DNA from: Hemileia vastatrix
Taxonomy: Eukaryota > Basidiomycota > Pucciniomycetes > Pucciniales > Zaghouaniaceae
Length of the DNA: 64,000 bases
Direction: 5' to 3'
Assembly (NCBI GenBank): GCA_030280995.1
Contig: JASXTE010000015.1
Span: 2,142,001 to 2,206,000, forward strand
Shown: in pieces, positions 43,540 to 56,239 of the stretch
How positions within the stretch are numbered: position 1 is the first letter of the stretch
Layout of the letters: every line of letters begins with the position of its first letter
Program-made: the position numbers and the translations under genes
The notes under the pieces: generated by a model
Seen by the model: the letters and a program-made list of their open reading frames with translations, nothing else
Databases searched by the model: none
Told to the model about the DNA's origin: nothing

Positions 43540-44355
43540 TCCAGGCAGCCCTCCCAACGTTGTGTGGCCCGCCTGCCTTGCAAGAAAGCAAAAATCAGGC
43601 TCAAAACTTCCAAATTCAGCCAGATAACAGCCAAAATAAACCATTAAACACCAACAACTCTATGAAACCACCTCCTAGTGCTCCCAGAGCAATGTGTACA
43701 CACAAAATTTCTTCCTCAGACAACCCCAAAAATTTGAACATCTCTAGAAAACCTGCCAGAGGACCATCTGGAAACACCAGAGCATGCAACACTTCTTCCA
43801 AACAAAAATTTCCAGTTACTTCAAGAAGAACTAACTACACCTCTCCTCTGGCCGCCAATTATTCCTCTGATGGTTCCCTTTCTTCTAGATCTTTATCTAG
43901 AAAACCACAATCAGCTTCCAGGTTACCTTCTCCTGATTCTTCCTTCAACAACCCTGGTTCTCCACCACCAGTGTCCAACCCAACTGGACCAAGCAATAAT
44001 CATATCCACAACAACAACAGCAGCCCTGCTGCTCCAACCAGGCTACAGGAATGCCCTTCTTCTCCTTCATCTTCTCAACACCATTTAGAGAATGATCATG
44101 AGAATCCATACCTCTATCTGGTTGATCCTCCTTCAACATCCATTCAGATTTCTTCAACAGCTCAAATCCCAACTGCTTACAAATTCGATGAGCTCCCAAT
44201 CTGTAAGTACCAAATATATAAATCCAATTTCTTTAACCAAGAATAATTAATGATCCAATTCCTCTGTGTAGTTGGAACCCCGCCTCCTGAAACTACAATT
44301 GGGATCGGCCAACCTCTAGAAACTACCTTAACGCTGGATTACGCCGACATGAAAT
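43540..44355 (+). pseudogene. antisense zinc-cluster-type gene of beta-1, decayed
   Basis: Around 43548-43605 one frame reads SQRCVARLPCKKAKIRLK, resembling the basic half of the zinc clusters at 32123-33067 and 37066-37756 but with two cysteines changed. A frameshift leads to a long Ser/Pro/Asn-rich frame (to 44202) ending YKFDELPI, then an intron GTAAGTACC..GTGTAG (44203-44271) and exon GTPPPETTIGIGQPLE to a TAA near 44355. The order and intron position match 35095-35930. A further open frame, 44412-44726 (KDFEKNLRKQLLDDQW), may be its helical end. It runs opposite to pol, as in gamma and delta. Confidence 0.5.
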
Positions 44356-44763
44356 AACATCATAGCATGATGTGTTCAAACATTCTTTAGGCCTTTTCCC
44401 TCCACGGTACATTGAAAGACTTTGAAAAGAATCTGAGAAAACAACTCCTTGATGACCAATGGAAGATGTCTATAATAATCAAGCACACCTTCCAACACTC
44501 TATCCCTGCTTCTTCCACTTCTTCCCAAAAATTACCTTCCACTCCGGTCCCTGACCATTACAACCCATATACACTTTCCAGCCGCCTACATCACAAAGAA
44601 CAAAGTTCTTCCACCAATCCTAAAAAAAGCCAAAATGTCACCATAATCTGGACCAACCGCCAGAGGCTTCTTCCTCCAGAAATTAAAATAAACAAGAAAG
44701 AAATCAATAAGTCACTAAATAGATAGAACAATAATAATTAACAGAAATATATATATAAAAATT

Positions 44764-44862
44764 TGTTTTATTTTTATTTTATTTTATTTATTTTTATTTT
44801 TATTTTTATTTTTATTTTTATTTTTATTATTTTTATTTTTATTTTTATTTTTTTAAATTTTT
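44764..44862. repeat. (TTTTA)n microsatellite
   Basis: About 100 bp of TTTTTA and TTTTA units. Confidence 0.9.
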
Positions 44863-46044
44863 TTATTTTGAACTACTAACATACTAAAAAAAACTTGAAG
44901 ATAAATAAACAAAATTACCTTAAAATAAGAGAGCTGAGAAATTAAAATGAAATGAAAAACAATAATAAAATGACATAACTAATAATTACAAATGATATCC
45001 CCCAGCCAATTGATGGGCTGATACCTTGATACCTTACCCACATCCAAGTGCACCTTGATGTGGATACACTGTTCAATAATTTTTAAATTAATTGAAATAA
45101 AAAATAAAGATGAAATAAATAGAAATTGAGAGAATAATAAGAAAAAGAAAGAAAATAGTATTGCCCAGCCAATTGATGAGCCTTTCCCAACCAAAGCTTT
45201 CCCACATCCACATGACCCTGATGTGGTGACAACATATAATATAATTTGTGATTTTTCCCTCTTTATATCCTAATAACTCCCCAAAAAAAATAAAAGAAAA
45301 AAAAGAGAAAAAAAATAATCTAAACTACTATCTAACACAACCATAGACACAAACATTAAAGAAAGAAAGAGAAAAAAAAATCCAGCTCCATAGAAAGTCC
45401 AGTCCAAGGAAATGATCACTGGGTGGGCTCCCTCCAATAAGTAAAAATGATGGGAGACCACCAGTGATCCCCCACCAAACCAAATAGACAAAAGAATCCA
45501 GTTTCAAGCCATTAAGCCAGTTTAAAGTCATAGTGGACTTGAAACCTGAATAATTAAAACCAGAACTAGGATTCAACTAGGAAAAACAAAATGCTTGAAA
45601 CAGACATTTTGGGGTAACTGTTCTACACAGCAGCCAGCTCATCAGTTACCCCCACACTTGCCAAAATAAAATCTAGAAGTCCCCCCTGGGTACCTTCTAA
45701 AAAAAACACAAAATCCAAATACTAAACCAAATCCGATAAGCGTGAAGAGTCCGGCACTTGAAGACCAAAAGAATTTCCAGTTTAAAGTCATAGAGGACTA
45801 AAAAACTATGAAGAAAAACCAATACTAGGGTTCAACCAAATTAAGAGAAGGGGTTAGAAACAGACAATCTGGGGTAACTGTTGATAGAACAGCCAGCCCA
45901 TCAGCTACCCCCACACTTGCCAAAACAAAATCTAGAAGCCCCACCCATGGGTACCTTCTAACAAAAGTTTCCAAAAAAACAGATGCACAGCATCACCAAA
46001 AGCCAAAATTAAAGAATGTTCCATAGTTTATCCTCATTGCGGAG
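44863..46044. other. non-coding 3' region of beta-1
   Basis: No gene seen. Holds repeated blocks CCCCAGCCAATTGATGRGC (about 45000 and 45166), CACATCCAAGTGCACCTTGA-type sequence, two inverted TTAAACTGG motifs and a duplicated segment GGGGTAACTGTT..CAGCCAGCYCATCAG (about 45611 and 45872). Similar blocks occur at 50275-50850 in beta-2. Confidence 0.65.
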
Positions 46045-47403
46045 TCAATCTTCTTCACTTTTTGTGCCTCTAGGATAAAATCTCTTCACCTGATCAGCAG
46101 CCACTCTCTTCTTTAAGACTGCACCATCTAACTCATCCAAAACATAAGAACCTCCAGACACCTGAGATCTGACTTTTAATGTTCCATTCCATCTGTCAGC
46201 AAACATCTTTCCCCACTGACTCTCCAAACTTCTATTATACACCAAAACCAAACAACCAGGTTTCAAGGGATTCCTGAGTCTATGAGCCAACTTCTTGTCC
46301 CAGTATCTGACTTATTGATTTCTTATCTTCATCATTCTAGAGTATGCCTTCTCTTAAAATTCCTCTCTACATTTAAACTGTTGCATCCTGGCACAGAGCA
46401 AATCTTCTGTTGAGCATATATCATCCCAATCAATTCCAAGACAAGAGACAGCTTAAAAATCCACTGTCAGAACAGCTTTCTGCCCAAAAATTAATTTATA
46501 AGGGGAATAGCCAGTTGTCCTTTTTACAGTGACCCAATCAGCAAATAACACCAAGGGTAAATAATGCCTCCATTTTTTATCACTATCTCCACACATTTTC
46601 ACCAAAGCATTTTTGATAACTTGATGGCCTCTTTCAAACATGCTTCAGCTTCAGGAAAATAAGGTGTAGCTACTCTGACTTTAGAACCAATACTTGCCAC
46701 AGTTTCTTTGAATTCAGCTCCAAACTCTGGCCCACCATCAACAGTCACCAACTTCATTAACCCATACCTAAACACCCATTCTTTCTTCAAAAATTCTGCC
46801 ACATTTTTGGCAGTCAAATTCACCAGAGGAACCACCTTAATCAACCAGACAAATAATCCTTGGAAACAACCAAGTATTTATACCTGCCCTCTTTAATATG
46901 GACAGCATCCAAACTGACTCTTCCAAACACAGTTGTTTCACCAGTAGCACGGCCAACCTCTTTAGGTTTCAAGTGACTTCTTCTTTGACATTCTTCACAA
47001 GCTTAAACCCAACCCTGCACAGCCAACTTCATACCTGGCCACCAAAATCTATCTGCTACTCTTTTATAAGTCTCCACAAAGCCTTTATGACCAAGGTCTT
47101 CATGCAAAGACTTCAAAACCAATTCTTGACCCTTCTTCTGAGTCACCACCACTTGAGGATTTGGATGTCTCTTCCTCATCAACCTCCTTCCTGACACATA
47201 AAAGCCAGGACTCTTCTTCTTGATTGCCACACAAGTATCATCATCACAAGTATCTGGCCTCTCTAAGGCTAACAGATATTCAACCATAATAAAATAAAAC
47301 CCAATCTGACCCCAGGTCTCATTTTCAAAATACAACAAAACAATATCAAAGGGTACAACCCTTTCATCAAAATCTCCAGTGTACACATGAGCAACACAAC
47401 CAG
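46045..47403 (-). pseudogene. pol: integrase end of pol, beta-1
   Basis: Fragments in several frames. Zinc-binding part HEDLGHKGFVETYKRVADRFWWPG, with a TAA where beta-2 has glutamine, then core pieces VTVDGGPEFGAEF and ATPYFPEAE, and a C-terminal module (FADRWNGTLKVRSQVSGGSYVLDELDG) down to 46045. It is homologous to 52400-50978 of beta-2. The upstream part was cut off at 47403 by alpha-2. Confidence 0.8.
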
Positions 47404-47878
47404 TGTGGTTCCCCCCTTGCAGGTAGTATGATTTTGGACCAATCAGCTTGCATAGCTTAGGAATAACAAAGGGGATTAATAGCGCAGTAGGTAGTGCTAA
47501 ACTATAATACGTATTTGTGTGTTTCAAGAACAAAGGGAAATAGAAGCGCAGAAGAGGATTCAGGGTCTGTGCGCTTGGATTTTGCAGCAGGATGCGCCGC
47601 ACAATGGGGAATTGTGTGTTATCAATTTAGGACTGCAAGCGCTGAACAATATGGATTTGGATTTTCCAATAATCATGTGTTACGCACTAAGGAAGGAATT
47701 ATGGCTCAAGGAAAGACTCAAGTTCAAAGTATACTGCACCACGGCTAGTGTGGCAACTTACTGAAACAGGTAATATAGGAGGTTAGCTAGTTAAAAGTCA
47801 AAGCAACTAGTATCAGAATTAGAAGGAGTCAAACTTTGAAGTAGCGCTGAAACAAAACAAAGGTACAGTCAGGAGCAT

Positions 47879-49408
47879 TGTAGAGTAGACTCCTACAGTC
47901 GCCTTGCTGCAGGAAGAATCCAATGGAGTTGGAAAAACAAAAAGAAATCCCTGTCCCTCTAAGTAAATGTAAGATTCAATTAACTAAGCTTGAAGAGTTG
48001 GATAAGTTGAAAATCTGAGAGAAAGATTTTGAAAGTGTTGGAAACCTATAATATAGAAAAAAATAAGTGCAATAAATGATTAAACCCCCAAAACAAATAC
48101 CTTATACCAGATTACACTGATACAAGTCACAGAAAATACTTAGAACAAGCCGCAACACTTGCCCCAGAGACTGAAAAGTACAGTAAAGTACCCCAGAAAC
48201 TACCCTTGGGATGATCTGTTCAAAGGTGCCTTATTAAAGGTCTGCCCCAGATTTACCCAGTTTCACACCAAAATTAAAGAGTGTTCTTTATTATACTTTT
48301 ATTTTATAAATTTTATAAGAAAAGAAATAAATTTGAGTCACCAAGGATGAGAGCTATCCAATGGTAACCTATATGTTGATATTTTTTATTATAATTGTTT
48401 TTATATGTTAAATATTGTTAATTATCAAAAAGACACTTGTTATCGAAACTAAAAAACAAAAAACATGTAGAAGACTAAGATTCCCAACCTTCATCTTATT
48501 CTCCTCCTCCAAACCTTTCCAACAATACCCTACATGCATAGGATCTACAATAAACTATTGATCTAACAAGCATGATAAATTCTAACCAAATTTTGCCACA
48601 ATAGCCAAACTTTTCTGCAGTGACCAAACTTTGCACTGGTGATCAGACTTTTCTACAGTGACCAAAATTTACCACAGTGCCCAGACTTTTCTGCAGTGAC
48701 CAAACTTTGCACTGGTGATAAGACTTTCCTACAGTGACCAAACTTTACCACAGTGCCCAGACTTTTCTGAAGTGACCAAACTTTGCACTGGTGATCAGAC
48801 TTTCCTACAGTGACCAAACTTTACCACAGTGCACAGACTTTTCTGCAGTGACCAAACTTTGCACTGGTGATCAGACTTTCCCATTGTGAGAAAATTTTGC
48901 CACAATGAGCTCTTTTTGCCATAATGAGCTAATTTTGCCATAATGAGCTAATTTGGCCAGAGTGAGTTAATCTTTTCACCATAACTAAACTTTTCCACAA
49001 TGACAGAATTTTTCCAGTACACTTCGCTTTTACACCAGAAAATCACTGGAGCAAACCGGAGTGCACCGGAAAAAAATGGCTACTCCATGAGCACACTGCA
49101 TCCACCAAAAGTACCAAGAGAGCCCTAGAAAATCCAGTAAAACCAATACCCAATCCATGAAACCATCAAATAACAATAGGAATACCAACATATATCCATT
49201 CCAAAACACCATAAATCCTCCAAAAAATCACCATAAATCCTCCAAAAAAACACCATAAATCCTCCAAAAATCACTATAAATCCACCCAAAAAAAACTCCA
49301 TTTAACTCCCTTCAACCAAATTAACACCCGCTAACACCATTATTTTCTTCCAACCAAGGTCCAATCAAATTTTCACCTAAGTAGCCTACCCAGATTTGGA
49401 ATGCCACA
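47879..49408 (-). repeat. 3' LTR of beta-2
   Basis: 1530 bp; minus orientation starts TGTGGCATTCC and ends CTCTACA. A minisatellite of about 21 bp subunits (CAGTGACCAAACTTT, GGTGATCAGACTTT) covers about 48596-48990. It differs from the 5' LTR by a few short indels and scattered substitutions. Confidence 0.88.
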
Positions 49409-50977
49409 TCCTCCCTCCAATATGGAATGTCCCCATACCATTCTGAATCACATAAAAAACTTTTCCACCATCATTTCAATAAAAATTTTGCTTCTAAAGT
49501 TGACTCCACTTGATTTTGATGCTTCAATCCGCTGAGTATGAAATAGTAGGCTTTAAACCCTACTGAGCTAGAACTGCAATGATCTAAACACCGCCATGAG
49601 GTCCTCCAACCTCCTCTACCATTCACCTCCAAAAAAATAAAATTAAGAGAGTGGGCTTTCATCTCCACTGAGCCAGAACTGCAATGATCTGGACATCGCC
49701 ATGAGGGCCTCTTATTTCCAAAACCACCAACTACAGAAAAGAAAATTTAGAGAGTGGGCTTTCATCTCCACTGAGCCAGAACTGCAATGATCTGGACATC
49801 GCCATGAGGTCCTCCAATTTCCAAAAACGACCTCCACTTGAATTTTATTGAGTCATCAAGCGCAAAAAATTACCAGTTTATAGTCTTAGAGGACTTCCAC
49901 CTGCATCACAAAACCAATGCTAGAGATCAATCTATAAACAATAAAGCATATAAACAAACTTTGTGGGGTAATTGTGTATAGAGTTGCCTACTCATCAATT
50001 ACCCCCAAACTTACCAATATAAAATATAGAAGGTTCCCCAATGAACACTTCTAACTAAAAGAAACCCTCCTCAAATCTTGACCATTATAATTCCTAGTTT
50101 TATTGACATCTTCAGTTTTCCATGGTCTTGAAGTTTAGGACCAATCATAAACAATCTTGAAAAGAATTTCAGTTTTAAGTCTTGATGGACTAGCAGAATA
50201 AATAAAATAAATATATAATAAAATAAAAAGAGAAATAAAATTAAAGATAAATAAAAAAATAAAAGATGTCCCCCAGCCATTTGGATGAGCCGAACCCCTG
50301 ACATCATACCCACATCCAAGTGCACCTTGATTGTGGATACACAAGAAAGCAAAATTAAAAATATAACATAAAATGAAATTTTTGAAAACAAATTATTTTT
50401 GAAAATAATAATTTTTTTTTTTTTTTTGAAAATTAAATTTTGAATTTTTTTTTTTTTTTTAATTTTTTTGAAAATTTAAAGATTCGAAAAATGATAATTT
50501 AATGAAAATCAAGAAAACAAACTAATGATCACTGGGTGGGCTCCCTCCAATATGTAAAATTGATTGGAGACCACAAGTGATCATCCACCCCAATACAAAA
50601 AAAAAAATGAAACAAAACAAAATTCATGAATCCAGACTTCCAAAAGATTGTGCTGTGTTGACGTAAGGTTCCAGTTTATAGTCATAGAGGACTACCTATA
50701 TAACAAAAAACAAAGCCAGGATTCAACTAGAAAAAGAGAAGGGTTGGAAACAAACATTATGGGGTAATTGTGAATAGAGCTTCCAACTCATCAATTACCC
50801 CCAAACTTGCCAATATAAAATCTAGAAGGTTCCCCTGTGAACACTCCTAACAAAATTTGTTTTCCCCTCATATGTTCACCACATAATAAAATTTTAAAAT
50901 TGAAGTAATGATTGATTTTTCAAAAGACTGTGAGATTTCCTAAAAGATTGATGTTGTAGTTTATCCTCATTTCGGAG
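49409..50977. other. 3' non-coding region of beta-2 with tandem repeats
   Basis: The polypurine tract is at 49409-49420. A roughly 103 bp unit, containing GAACTGCAATGATCTGGACA and CGCCATGAGG, is repeated three times at 49549-49825. Three TTAAACTGG-type motifs and homopolymer A/T runs (50410-50470) follow. No gene seen. Confidence 0.75.
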
Positions 50978-53900
50978 TCAAACTTCAGCACTCTTTGTGC
51001 CCCTAGGGTAAAACTTCTTTACTTGATCAGCAGCTACCCTCTTCTTTAAGACAACACCATCCAGTTCTTCCAAAACATATGAACCGCCAGAAACCTGTTC
51101 TCTAATCCTATATGGTCCATTCCATCTATCAGCAAACATTTTCCCCCACTGACTTTCCAAACTCCTATTATACACCAACACCATATCACCAGGCCTCAAA
51201 GGCTTCCTGAGTCTATGAGCCAACCTTTGATCCCAATACCTGACAGACTGATCCCTGATCTTGATCATCCTATTGTATGCCTTCTCCAAATCTTCCTCCT
51301 TCTTTTCTTACTGTTGCATTCTAGCACAGAGCAAATCTTCAGTAGTTTTGAATACATCCCAATCAACACCAAGATAAGATTCAGCTTCAAGATCAACCAG
51401 TAAAACAGCTTTCTGACCAAAAACTAATTCATAAGGAGAATAACCAGTTGTCCTCTTGGTGGTACTCCTGTCAGCAAATAAAACAAGGGGTAAATAATGC
51501 CTCCACTTTTCAGCACTTTTTCCACACATTTTAACCAAAGCATCCTTAATAACTTGATGCCCCCTTTCAACCATTCCTTCTGCTTCAGGATAATATGGGG
51601 TCGCCACCCTAACCTTTAAGCCAATTTTTGAAACAGCTTCCTTGAAGTCTGCACCAAACTCAGAGCTGCCATCAACAGTTACCAACTTCATAACACCATA
51701 CCTATACACCCATTCCTTCATCAAAAATTCTGCTACATGTTTAGCAGATAAACTAATAAGAGGGACAGCCTCAACCCAACCAGACAAATCATCCCTTTCC
51801 ACAATCAAATACTTATATTTACCTTCCTTGATGTGAACAGCATCCAAACTAACCCGTCCAAAGATAGTATTTTCACCATTAGCATTTCCAGGTTCTTTTG
51901 GCCTTAAATAACTTCTTCTCTGACATTCTTCACATGACTGAACCCAAGATCTAACAGCCATCTTCATTCCAGGCCACCAAAATCTATCTACAATCCGCTT
52001 ATAAGTTTCTCCGAAGCCCCTATGCCCTAAATCTTCATGAAGAGATTTCATCACCAATTCTTGACCTTTTCTTTGAGATACAACAACTTGAGGATTCAGA
52101 TGTCTTCTTATCATCAACCTTCTACCAGACAAATAAAAACCAGGTGACTTCTTTTTGATAGCCACCCATTCAGCTTCATCACATTCTTCTGGTTTTCCCA
52201 GAGACAACAAATATTTCACCATTAAAAAATAAAACCCAGTCTGGCCCCAAATTTCATCAGAAAAATCCAATAATATAACATCCAAAGGAACCTCCCTGTC
52301 CCCAATATCTCCCACTTTTGAATGAGCAATCATTCTCTGAGCATTTGGCTGTTTGCTGAAATTCACATAATCCACCTCATTCAAACATTTTTCCATGCTA
52401 CCACTATCCTCCTTCAGATCCCAAACATAAACACCATTAACCAACTTCCAATTATCCCAAACAACCACACCATCCTCATCTACAAAAACCTCATGATCAA
52501 CTAGATCATCAACTTCATCAAATTCAACAAAAATAGAACCAGCCAGTTTAACCTCATGGGGGAGGTATGGAAAGTCCTCAGCACCCTTGGTACTGGGCTT
52601 GATTATAGGTATATCTTCATCAAACTCTTCGGAATCAGAATCATCTACTGTAGGTGGTCTTCTTGACAATCCATCAGGCATAGTGAAAGATTTTCCAGGC
52701 CTGTGCACCAAATCAAATGAAAAATGTTGAATAAAAGCTACCCACCTAGTCATTGGAGCATTAGGTAAACTAGGTGAATTAATCATCTGAATTAAAGATT
52801 TAGCATCCACTTGAAGTTCAAAATGTTGACCCCATAAGATATTTTGAAGTTTCTTTGAAATTTTTGCCACATCACAGAGTTCCAACTTTGGTTGTGAATA
52901 TCTTGATTCCACCTCAGTAAAAACTACAGATTTATACCTAAATGGTCTAATATAACCATCCTTATCCATCTGAGAAATCACTGCACCAGCCGCCAGCTGA
53001 CTAGAATCAAAAGCTAAATAAATCCTACCAGCTCCTTCACCATAATCCAACTTATGAAGAATAATATCTTCAACAACCACCTTCTTCAACTTAACAAAAG
53101 CTTCTTCACAAGCTTCATCCCAATCCCAATAAGCATCCTTCCTAGTTAACCTTCTCAATGGAGCAGCCAATAATGAGAAATCCCTAATAAACATCCTAAC
53201 ATAAACACATACTCCCAAAAATCCTCTAACTTCAGTAGTGTTTCTAGGTCTCGGCCAAGATTGAATTTTGTTGACTTTCTTCTTTGAAATAATTTGGCCT
53301 TCCCTACACACCACATTACCAAGAATCTCTAAAGCTGGAACACAACAAGAAAATTTAGAACCGGAAATAGTTAAACCAGCTTCTTCAATCCTAAACAACA
53401 TCCTTTCCAAAGTTACTGCATACTCCCAAATAAACCTCCTAATACCTGGATTCTCCTCCAACACTTCATTATCATAATCAGTTGAAGGACCTTTAATTCC
53501 ACCATCATCAATAAATATACCAGCATACTGTGGAATTTCATCTTGAAGAATCCAAGCCATTTGTGCTTGATAAACAGCAACAGAATTAGTAGCACCTTGA
53601 GGTAATCTAGTCAGCTGTAACCGTCCAAGAGGAGTATCAAAAGTTGTCAGAGGTCTTGAATCCGGATGTAATTCTCTTTCATCATAGCCCCCCATAATAT
53701 CACCCAAACCATAACATACCCTTCCAGAAAAAGCATCTACAAATTCCTCAGTACTTGGAGGAATACCAGCATCTTTTATAGTCACCATATTCAATTCCCT
53801 AAGATTATGAACCACTCTAAGCTTTCCATTAGGCTTCTTGATACAAAAAACTGGACTTGAATAACTTGATGACAATTGTTCATAAATTCCAGTCCTAATC

Positions 53901-54795
53901 CTTTCCCTAACAACTTCAATATAATCATCTTTTGAGCAGCAGGAATCGGAATTGGCTTGAGTTGCCAAGGTTCATGACAAACAACTGGAATCTTGTAAGG
54001 TTCACCATGAGAATGCTTTAAAACACCCCTCTCTTCTTCCACAAATGCAATAGCCTTCTCCCTCAACACCATCACATCCAACAACAAGTTCATCTCCTCA
54101 CCAGATAACCAACCCTCTGGCCCAAAATTTACAACACCAATCCTATCAAAAGTAATTCTTGACGTTTCAGAAAATTCAGGCGGATTCTTTCTTAAAGGAG
54201 TTTCATATGGATCTCTTGACAAAAGTGGTCTCTTCAATGGCGGATTCAATCCAGTTGGCAGTGCTTCATTGACTGGTTTAACTTTCACAGCAACCTTCTT
54301 ATATTTTCCTGCTTCCACTTCCACATATACTTGAGGAATTGAGCCCCTTTCATCAACAGAATTTTCATCTTCATCAGAATTAAGAGTAACAGAATTTTTA
54401 CAAAAAGAATTATTAGAATCAGATAAAGAAATTTTATCAGTTTTATTTTTATTTTTTGAAAAAGAATTATTAAAGTTTTTAGAAACAGAATTATTGGAAT
54501 TTTCAAAAATATTGTTATCTAGTTTTTCATTATTCAGACAATTTTTAATTTGATTTTTATTTTTAGAAATAAGAAAAGAATAATCAAAAGTATGAAAAGT
54601 TGGCAGTCTATCCTCATGCAGGAGGTTACCAGCATGCCAAGTAGGCTCAGCCCTATTGACAGTATCTTTACATAAATATTTTTTTTGTTGATTTTCATTT
54701 ATCTTGAGATTTTTTTCTTGATTTTCGTCAAATTTTCTCTTGCTATTCCTAGAAAAATAACCAGGGGTGTCCCCAATGCTCACATGTGTGGCCAT
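50978..54795 (-). pseudogene. pol: pol of beta-2: RT, RNase H, integrase; frameshift and stop
   Basis: 54795-53800 encodes an Asn/Lys-rich leader and NFGPEGWLSGEE..HEPWQLKPIPIP. A one-base deletion in an A-run near 53950 shifts into the main frame (to 51308). RT shows VHNLRELN, RLPQGATNS and an unusual GIFIDDGG catalytic box. RNase H has YLAFDSSQLAAGAVISQ. Integrase has a zinc finger (HEDLGHRGFGET..CEECQRRS) and core residues LDAVHIKEGKY, VTVDGSSEFG and PEAEGMVERG. An in-frame TAA at 51310-51308 separates the last module (51289-50978), a GPY/F-like WNGPYRIREQVSGGSYVLEELDG. This is a basidiomycete Gypsy lineage distinct from gamma and has no chromodomain. Confidence 0.88.
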
Positions 54796-55120
54796 GGTAA
54801 TGATTTGAAAGGTGTAGAAGAAACCCTAGCGGTGCACAATTGGGAGGACTTAATTTTTGACCCATTTGCCACCACTCCAAAACTTTTCTGCTCCAACAAA
54901 ATTTTCCCTAAAACATCTTCAGAACTTGAAATAAACTTGAGAGAAAAACTTGAAGAAAAACTGAAACCAGACAAATAATTTGACAAAAATTGACATAATA
55001 AAGTAATATTATCTGCAAAAAGTTGAGATTCCACTTGATATATCTCCACTTGAGCTGATCTACTGCAATCCGGGATTTCTTCTTGAGGAGAGATTACAGC
55101 ACTAGACTGATCAGCCCTAT

Positions 55121-56167
55121 CTACCCTAAAAAAGAAGGGTCACCACTATCCTCAAATACACCAGAAGAGGACTTCAAATCTTTTCTCTTCCTAATGCAAG
55201 TGCAAAACTGACAAGATTCAGAAACACCAGGCCTAGTTTCACAACCTTCATCACCTGGGGGTGCCAACCTCATATGTAACTGCCTCATATCCTCCCCAGT
55301 AATCTCCAAACTAATCCCAACACCTGACTGATAACCAATCTTGGCCTCAAAATCCATCAAAAATGGCCCTCCTAAAACTGTCATCACAGCTCCTCTAGCC
55401 ACATAAAAATGAACTTTTCCAAAAGCTCCACCTACACCTAACTTTACATGCTCCGCTGTACCAATCAACTCAGTAGCATGCCCACCTATCCCTCTGAGAT
55501 TTCCTCCAACACCAGCTTTAATTGGCGAATCCAGACTAGTTGTTTGATCCAATGAAATTAAAATTATTTGTGAGCCTGAAACAACCAATGCCTTCACATC
55601 TTTGCCATTTAAAGAAACCACCAAATATCCCAAAGGAGCAGAAAAATGAGTCTCCACCTCATTACCAAACTTCTCCACATTTTCACACATATACTCCACC
55701 TCACCAGTAGCCACTCTTCTCCTAGTCAAATGCTTCTTCTGCTTTTCAGCAAGGACTGGACTAATAGTGAACAATTCACCCAAAGATAATGGAATCTGAA
55801 GCTGATTCACCCTTCCCAAAACAACATCCATAGCATTCTCTTGACCAGAAACCACTGGCCTCTCATAATGAGCCTTACTCCTAGAAACCTTTTCCCTAGA
55901 AGACTCCTGAGGTCCCACATTACCAACAACATCACGCATCTCCACGTCAGAATTATCCCCATGAACCTTTCCATCCACAGAGACCAAACCAGAACCATCA
56001 ACAGTAGTTCTAACTCCCTCCATTGGCCCACTAGAACTTGGCCTAGGAAAAGAAGCCAAAGGCACATCCTCCTCTGTATCTGAACCATCATTCAAAGGCA
56101 TAGGATCACCATTAAGATCAAAAGCACCAAAACTAGGGGGACTCATATCAGCTATCCCCTTCTGCAT
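55121..56167 (-). pseudogene. protease region of beta-2
   Basis: About 348 codons continuing the gag frame after a TAA near 56242. Retropepsin-like fold by alignment with alpha (APLGYLVVSLNGKDVKALV, then VHFYVARGAVMTVLGGPFLMDF). The catalytic DTG is replaced by VSG (ALVVSGSQI), so it should be inactive. A cysteine pair, CQFCTC, occurs near the end. Confidence 0.7.
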
Positions 56168-56239
56168 CTGACAAATCTCTTCAGGTGTATAAATCTTCTT
56201 GGGATCTTCAGCCTTCTTTGAATCCGCCTTTCCACCTCT

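Larger units (their letters stand above)
43420..47403 (-). mobile_element. Gypsy element beta-1, 3' remnant
   Basis: Contains the integrase end of pol (47403-46045), the non-coding 3' region with CCAGTTTAAAGTC motifs, and an antisense zinc-cluster gene. It is interrupted at 47403 by the alpha-2 LTR and bordered at 43420 by the alpha-1 LTR. Its own LTR is not seen. Confidence 0.75.
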
